A stretch of 9,833 nt of DNA. Origin: an uncultured Eubacteriales bacterium (GTDB lineage Bacteria > Bacillota > Clostridia > Oscillospirales > Acutalibacteraceae). A program made the translations under genes and the position numbers. The stretch spans positions 1 to 9,833 of the forward strand of contig ONFW01000123.1 in the NCBI GenBank assembly GCA_900317215.1. The letters run 5' to 3'. The notes beneath the pieces were generated by a model. That model was not told the origin of the DNA. It worked only from the letters and a program-made list of their open reading frames with translations, and did not search any database. This document shows positions 6,524 through 9,833 of the stretch, one piece after another; the stretch's first letter is position 1; each line of letters starts with the position of its first letter.

Positions 6524-7009
6524 ATGCGTACCGACAAGATAAACTATTATCTCGACATTGCCGAAACTGTCCTTGAAAGAGGGACCTGCCTGAGAAGAAA
6601 CTACGGCGCCATTATCGTTAAGAATGACGCTATAATCTCCACGGGCTATGTCGGCGCACCGAGAGGAAGACAAAACTGCATAGACTTGGGATTTTGCGTC
6701 CGTGAGAATCTTAATGTTCCCCGAGGCGAAAGATATGAGCTTTGCAGGAGCGTTCACGCAGAACAGAATGCGATCATCAACGCCGCGCGTGAGGATATGA
6801 TAGGCTCGGTTATGTTTCTCGTCGGGAAGGACGCCAAAACAGGCGAATATGTTCGCAACGCCTCCGCCTGCTCACTGTGCAAAAGAATGATTATTAATGC
6901 CGGTATCAGGCAGATCATTATCCGTAACAGCAAGACTGAGCATACCGATATCGACGTTATGGACTGGGTCATCAATGACGAATCCATTGAGGGACTTATG
7001 GGCTACTGA
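6524..7009 (+). CDS. Cytidine/deoxycytidylate deaminase family protein (probable dCMP deaminase)
   Basis: This is a cytosolic zinc enzyme of the cytidine deaminase fold. It most likely deaminates dCMP to dUMP, feeding thymidylate synthesis (ComEB/dCMP deaminase group). The protein has 161 residues. The N-terminal CLRRNYGAIIVKNDAIISTGYVGAPRG (22-48) is characteristic of this group. HAEQNAI (78-84) gives the zinc ligand H78 and the proton-shuttling E80. C116 and C119 in ACSLCKRMIINAGI complete the zinc site. The usual PCxxC is ACxxC here (A115 in place of Pro), which is mildly unusual. AGGGAG (6509-6514) lies about 9 nt before the ATG and fixes the start. It has its own promoter and no close neighbour on the same strand, so it appears monocistronic. 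Other substrates of the family, such as free cytosine nucleosides, cannot be fully excluded. Confidence 0.9.
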   Translation: MRTDKINYYLDIAETVLERGTCLRRNYGAIIVKNDAIISTGYVGAPRGRQNCIDLGFCVRENLNVPRGERYELCRSVHAEQNAIINAAREDMIGSVMFLVGKDAKTGEYVRNASACSLCKRMIINAGIRQIIIRNSKTEHTDIDVMDWVINDESIEGLMGY

Positions 7010-7095
7010 GCAGAAAGCACTGCCTTACCATTCTCAACTTAAACAGCGGATCCTATATGTTTTAAACCGATTTCGACAAAATTTTTCCAAAGCTA

Positions 7096-7124
7096 TTTAC
7101 TATTTTGTCTGAGTATGCTATAAT
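7096..7124 (+). promoter_or_regulatory. Sigma-A-type promoter for mscL
   Basis: TTTACT (7096-7101), a 17-nt spacer and TATAAT (7119-7124) with upstream TG (TGcTATAAT, extended -10). Transcription should begin near 7131, inside a small A/T-only inverted repeat (CATAAA/TTTATG, 7130-7144) just ahead of the ribosome binding site. Confidence 0.75.
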
Positions 7125-7160
7125 ACTTTCATAAATTTTTTATGAAAGGTGATATTCACT

Positions 7161-7637
7161 ATGGGTAAATTTGCATCGGAATTTAAAGAATTTGTGCTCA
7201 GAGGCAATGTCCTTGACCTTGCAGTCGGCGTTATCATCGGCGGCGCCTTCAACAGCATCGTTACCTCTCTGTGTAACGACGTTATCATGCCCGGCGTTGC
7301 TTGGATAGTTGCTAACGCTTCCGGAATGGATATCGTTAACCCCGAGACAAATCAACCTGACTTCTCAAAGGTTCTGTCCTCTCTGAATGTCGGACCTATC
7401 AACCTTGGCAACTTCTTCTCCGCAATAATCAGCTTCCTCCTGCTCGCCTTCATCATCTTCCTCTTTGTCAAGGGTATCAACAAGCTGATGAAGCTTCGCA
7501 AGAAGCCCGAGCCTGAGGCTGAGCCTACAACAAAGAAATGCCCCTTCTGCATGAGCGAGATCGCAATAGAGGCTACACGCTGCCCCCATTGTACATCTGT
7601 GCTTGAGCTTGCAGAAGAAGCTGTAAAGGAAAAATAA
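7161..7637 (+). CDS. mscL: Large-conductance mechanosensitive channel MscL with C-terminal zinc ribbon
   Basis: MscL is a homopentameric inner-membrane pore that opens under membrane tension and releases solutes on hypo-osmotic shock. The N-terminal amphipathic helix and TM1 are classic: FKEFVLRGNVLDLAVGVIIG (8-27), then GAFNSIVTSLCNDVIMP (28-44). TM2 is at about 84-106. The protein is 158 residues, slightly longer than the E. coli type. The extra tail is an acidic, Pro-rich linker (115-124) and a rubredoxin-like knuckle pair, CPFC (127-130) and CPHC (141-144), likely binding one zinc. I chose the ATG at 7161 because AAAGGTGA (7145-7152) is placed 8 nt upstream. A GTG at 7149 is in frame but lies inside that ribosome binding site. 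It has its own promoter and converges on the Cys-rich gene 22 nt downstream. Confidence 0.96.
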   Translation: MGKFASEFKEFVLRGNVLDLAVGVIIGGAFNSIVTSLCNDVIMPGVAWIVANASGMDIVNPETNQPDFSKVLSSLNVGPINLGNFFSAIISFLLLAFIIFLFVKGINKLMKLRKKPEPEAEPTTKKCPFCMSEIAIEATRCPHCTSVLELAEEAVKEK

Positions 7638-7640
7638 TAA

Positions 7641-7668
7641 AAGCTGCGAAGCATTGACCTCACAGCTT
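7641..7668 (-). terminator. Intrinsic terminator of the Cys-rich small gene, overlapping its stop codon
   Basis: Read on the minus strand, AAGCTGTGA (complement of 7660-7668) pairs over 9 bp, one of them G-U, with TCGCAGCTT (complement of 7641-7649). It is followed by a T-rich run (complement of about 7628-7640). The left arm covers the last codons and stop of the minus-strand gene, and the T-run lies over the end of mscL. On the plus strand the G-U pair becomes a C-A mismatch and there is no T-tract, so it should act mainly on the minus strand. Confidence 0.65.
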
Positions 7669-7878
7669 GAAATCATCGGCGGTAAATTTCGGAAGTGTCG
7701 GCAGCGAGCGGGGCTCACGCTTTAAAGGATCATAAATGTATCTTTTACAAGTGTCGCCTGACTCCGCTGCACCGTAGGGACACACGGGTTTGCCGCTGTT
7801 GTTTTTTTGGCAGTACCTGCAGTATTCGCATTTTGGCGGGATATTATTTCCGAACAGCTTCTTTTTTGAAAGGAACAT
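7660..7878 (-). CDS. Small Cys-rich (putative zinc-binding) protein, 72 residues
   Basis: This is an unrecognised small soluble protein. Residues 1-15 are basic (FLSKKKLFGNN). A compact cysteine cluster follows: C17, C20 and C23 (CEYCRYC), C33 (PVCPYG) and C44 (DTCKRY). It resembles a treble-clef or ribbon-like zinc site with five possible ligands. The C-terminus is polar and Pro-rich (REPRSLPTLPKF) with no membrane segment. The start is the ATG at 7876-7878 because AAAGGAGG (complement of about 7884-7891) is positioned just upstream. A longer in-frame reading to 7911 would begin before that ribosome site and is unlikely. It has its own near-consensus promoter and a terminator, so it is very probably a real gene. 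Function is unknown. It lies convergent to the zinc-ribbon mscL and divergent from pgeF. Confidence 0.88.
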   Translation of the reverse strand: MFLSKKKLFGNNIPPKCEYCRYCQKNNSGKPVCPYGAAESGDTCKRYIYDPLKREPRSLPTLPKFTADDFKL

Positions 7879-7912
7879 ACCGATCCTCCTTTTTTCATCG
7901 TTTATCACCATT

Positions 7913-7941
7913 ATTATACATATTATTCAATGATATGTAAA
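7913..7941 (-). promoter_or_regulatory. Sigma-A-type promoter for the small Cys-rich gene
   Basis: On the minus strand, TTTACA (complement of 7936-7941), a 17-nt spacer and TATAAT (complement of 7913-7918). The expected leader is about 30 nt. It occupies most of the 86-bp gap to pgeF. No equally good plus-strand promoter for pgeF is visible there; TATTAT at 7921-7926 could be a weak -10, but its -35 region is poor. Confidence 0.78.
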
Positions 7942-7964
7942 TACCTTATCAGGAGTTAACCGCC

Positions 7965-8798
7965 ATGATTTTCAAGAGCAAAAACACTGACCTTAATTTT
8001 GTTGACGGAGTGGGATTTCTTACCTTTCCCTCTCTGTCGGAGCTTTCATTTGTAAAGCACGCCTTTTCCACAAGGATCGGCGGAGTGAGTACGGATGAGT
8101 ATAAATCCATGAACCTCAATTTCAAGCGCGGCGACGACCCTGACCGTGTAACGGAGAATTACAGGATCTTCTGCAGAGCTGCCGGCTTTGATTACGACAC
8201 CCTTATAAGCTCGTCTCAGGATCACAACACAAACGTGAGATGCGTAACAAAGGCTGACTGCGGTATCGGTATCTATCGTGAACACGACATGGCAAGCGTA
8301 GACGCTCTCGTGACAAATGAACCGAATGTCACTCTGGTCACGCATTATGCAGACTGCACGCCCTTATTCTTTGCAGATCCGGAAAAACGTGTCATAGGCC
8401 TTGCTCATGCAGGCTGGAGAGGAACGGTTGAAAAGATCGGTGAGGCTGTTGTTGACGTTATGACAGAGAATTACGGCTGCGACCCGACGGATATTATCGC
8501 TGTTGTTGGTCCGGCGATAGGCCCCTGCTGCTACGAGGTGGATACTCCTGTTTATGAAAGATTCGCCTCTCTCACCGAGCTGAAGCCTGCGTATTTCACA
8601 CGCTCCCTCGGACACGGGAAATACCTTGTAGACCTTAAGGAGAGCAACCGCCGCATGCTTTTAGAGGCAGGACTGCTGAGTATAAACATAACGATCAGCG
8701 ATGTCTGCACCAAATGCAACAGCGGACTGCTCTATTCTCACAGAGCAAGCAAGGGAAAAAGGGGCGGTCTTGTTGCAATGATGTGCATTACGGACTGA
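7965..8798 (+). CDS. pgeF: PgeF / YfiH / YlmD family protein (LACC1-like, polyphenol oxidase family)
   Basis: This belongs to the Cu-oxidase_4/DUF152 family. Members have been described as laccase-like oxidases and, on better biochemical grounds, as enzymes acting on purine nucleosides. In E. coli the homologue (PgeF) prevents misincorporation of serine or glycine into peptidoglycan precursors. The protein is 277 residues, a normal length. Family landmarks are HAFSTRIGGVS (32-42), SQDHN (84-88) with H87, HYADCTPLFF (127-136) with C131, GLAHAGWRGT (145-154) with H148, and GPAIGPCCYEV (182-192). H87, C131 and H148 are the predicted metal/active-site triad and all are present. AGGAG (7951-7955) lies 9 nt before the ATG. 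It appears monocistronic, ends in a strong terminator, and is convergent with the V-ATPase genes. Confidence 0.95.
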   Translation: MIFKSKNTDLNFVDGVGFLTFPSLSELSFVKHAFSTRIGGVSTDEYKSMNLNFKRGDDPDRVTENYRIFCRAAGFDYDTLISSSQDHNTNVRCVTKADCGIGIYREHDMASVDALVTNEPNVTLVTHYADCTPLFFADPEKRVIGLAHAGWRGTVEKIGEAVVDVMTENYGCDPTDIIAVVGPAIGPCCYEVDTPVYERFASLTELKPAYFTRSLGHGKYLVDLKESNRRMLLEAGLLSINITISDVCTKCNSGLLYSHRASKGKRGGLVAMMCITD

Positions 8799-8817
8799 TA
8801 AAAAAAATAAAAACAAC

Positions 8818-8857
8818 GGACTGCCGTGCTTTTGAGCAAAACGGCAGTCCTTTTTTT
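8818..8857 (+). terminator. Bidirectional intrinsic terminator between pgeF and the V-ATPase operon
   Basis: GGACTGCCGT (8818-8827) pairs perfectly over 10 bp with ACGGCAGTCC (8841-8850), with a 13-nt loop. On the plus strand it is followed by T7 (8851-8857) and ends pgeF transcripts. On the minus strand the same stem is followed by a T-rich run (complement of 8801-8815) and ends the V-ATPase operon. The TAA stop of subunit D (complement of 8856-8858) overlaps the plus-strand T-tract, so the two genes share every base of this junction. Confidence 0.95.
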
Positions 8858-9518
8858 AGTTGCTGTGCTGTGAATAGTGATGAGCCTTTTCAAGAAGCAT
8901 ATCCTTGACCTTCATAAGTCTTGTACGGCTGCTCCTGTCGTTCTCCTCAAGCTTCATAGCAATGTATTTTATCGTTGCTTCATAGCGGGGTATCATAACA
9001 TGCTCAAGCGAATTTACCCTTCGGCGAGTGCGTTCTATCTCCGCAGCCATAAGCTCGCAGCTCTTTTCTGTCTCCGCAAGCTTAATAAGATCAGGGAGAA
9101 TGTCGTTAAGAGCCGAAACAGCATCGTCAAGCTCAAACGAGGTAAATGCAAGGCCGTAGGGAAAGATATCGCTCTTTTCGGAGCTTTCGCTCACTGAAGA
9201 AAAAACAGGTACGTCAACGCTCATTATATTTTTGGAGCCTACCTCAACACCCGTCTGCTGCTTGGAGGACATGAGAGAGGAATCGAGAGCTTTTTTGCTC
9301 ATTACTGCGCTCGCATTTATAAAATGTGCGTTGCAGCGGGAAAGCTCGGCTTCTACCCTTTCACGCAGTCTCTTATTCTCCTGCACAAGCTCGATGAACT
9401 GTCTCATAAGCTCATCTCTCTTGTCCTTGAGCATCTTATGTCCCCTTCTTGCGGTGACAAGCTGTTTTTTAAGCTTGCTCATCTGCATTCTGGTGGGGTT
9501 TACATTCATAATGTCCAT
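8856..9518 (-). CDS. atpD: V-type ATP synthase subunit D
   Basis: Subunit D is the central rotor stalk of the V/A-type H+ (or Na+) ATPase, turning inside the A3B3 head and coupling to the membrane ring. It is also called NtpD. The 220 residues match the family. The N-terminal helix starts NPTRMQMSKLKKQL (7-20) and contains RRGHKMLKDKRDELMRQF (24-41), the family signature. A middle region (96-131, KNIMSVDVPVF and SDIFPYGLAF) precedes the C-terminal helix. ERTRRRVNSLEHVMIP (162-177) and RLMKVKDMLLEKA (200-212) form the second strand of the antiparallel coiled coil. AAGGAG lies about 7 nt before the ATG at 9516-9518; the ATG three codons later is less well placed. It follows subunit B by 18 nt, and a terminator follows directly, so it is the last gene of the operon. 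The Na+ or H+ preference cannot be read from this subunit. Confidence 0.96.
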   Translation of the reverse strand: MDIMNVNPTRMQMSKLKKQLVTARRGHKMLKDKRDELMRQFIELVQENKRLRERVEAELSRCNAHFINASAVMSKKALDSSLMSSKQQTGVEVGSKNIMSVDVPVFSSVSESSEKSDIFPYGLAFTSFELDDAVSALNDILPDLIKLAETEKSCELMAAEIERTRRRVNSLEHVMIPRYEATIKYIAMKLEENDRSSRTRLMKVKDMLLEKAHHYSQHSN

Positions 9519-9536
9519 AGCAATGCTCCTTACGAA

Positions 9537-9833
9537 TTATTTGCCGTAGTATTTATCGAGCATATCGTCCTTAATACGCTTGAGCTCACTTCTCGGAAGT
9601 ATATGCAAAAGCTCCCAGCCCTTGTCAAGCGTTTCCTCAATGGTGCGGTTCGTAGTATAGCCCTGAGAAACATATTCCTTTTCAAAGGCCTCGGCAAACT
9701 CGGCGTATTTCTTATCAATTTCTGTGAGCGCTGCTTCACCGAGAACTATCATCAGCTCACGGGCGTCCTTTCCTCTTGCATAGGCAGAGAAAAGCTGATT
9801 CATTGTGGCCGCATGATCCTCTCTTGTTCTGCC
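9537..9833 (-). CDS. atpB: V-type ATP synthase subunit B, C-terminal end (runs off the right edge)
   Basis: Subunit B is the non-catalytic nucleotide-binding-fold subunit of the A3B3 head of V/A-type ATPase (NtpB). Only the last 98 residues are in the window. They begin GRTREDHAATMNQLFSAYA and continue with ARGKDARELMIVLGEAAL, a conserved stretch of the C-terminal helical domain. The end, GWELLHILPRSELKRI, is typical for the B subunit C-terminus. The TAA is the complement of 9537-9539. The gene order B then D, with an 18-nt gap, is the usual promoter-distal part of clostridial and enterococcal ntp operons. No promoter is expected in the window because the rest of the operon lies to the right. 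Confidence 0.95.
   Translation of the reverse strand, partial: GRTREDHAATMNQLFSAYARGKDARELMIVLGEAALTEIDKKYAEFAEAFEKEYVSQGYTTNRTIEETLDKGWELLHILPRSELKRIKDDMLDKYYGK

Noticed and set aside
7149..7160. Upstream GTG start for mscL
   Set aside because: The GTG lies within the AAAGGTGA ribosome binding site. The ATG at 7161 gives the canonical MscL N-terminus.
7879..7911. Upstream start adding 11 residues to the Cys-rich protein
   Set aside because: It would place the start before the strong AAAGGAGG that serves the ATG at 7878, and no ribosome site precedes it.

Overview
This is a gene-dense stretch of a bacterial chromosome with moderate GC content. It most probably comes from an anaerobic Bacillota of class Clostridia, in or near the Ruminococcus/Oscillospiraceae group. 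That placement is inference. It rests on strong AGGAGG-type ribosome binding sites, sigma-A-like promoters with 17-nt spacers, a V-type ATPase gene order B-D, a carboxynorspermidine decarboxylase, and short genes with CxxC zinc-ribbon motifs. No mobile element, phage gene, CRISPR array, tRNA or rRNA was seen.

Layout: (1) 1-288, minus strand: the N-terminal 96 codons of a membrane protein that runs off the left edge, with its own promoter. (2) 289-665: a divergent intergenic region holding two outward-facing promoters. Between them lies about 200 bp of GC-rich sequence with several helices that I could not assign to a known RNA family. (3) 666-6084, plus strand: four tightly spaced genes, probably one operon: nspC (carboxynorspermidine decarboxylase), an AEC-family permease, ligA (NAD-dependent DNA ligase) and a ClC-family anion transporter lacking the canonical GSGIP motif. 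(4) 6085-6445: a non-coding mosaic of short palindromes and repeated modules. (5) 6450-7009: a dCMP-deaminase-family gene with its own promoter. (6) 7096-7637: mscL with its own promoter and a C-terminal zinc ribbon. (7) 7660-7878, minus: a 72-residue Cys-rich protein convergent with mscL. (8) 7965-8798, plus: pgeF (YfiH/YlmD family). (9) 8818-8850: a terminator that serves both strands. (10) 8856-9833, minus: V-type ATPase subunit D and the C-terminal end of subunit B, which are the promoter-distal genes of an ATPase operon entering from the right.

Most genes are housekeeping: DNA replication and repair (ligA), dTMP precursor supply (dCMP deaminase), osmotic protection (mscL), polyamine decarboxylation (nspC), ion and proton transport (ClC, V-ATPase) and PgeF. 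I see no clear multi-gene defence or other novel system. The best candidates for something undescribed are the structured block at about 402-590, the shuffled palindromic repeat region at 6085-6445, the orphan nspC/AEC pairing, the non-canonical ClC, and the small Cys-rich gene next to the zinc-ribbon MscL.
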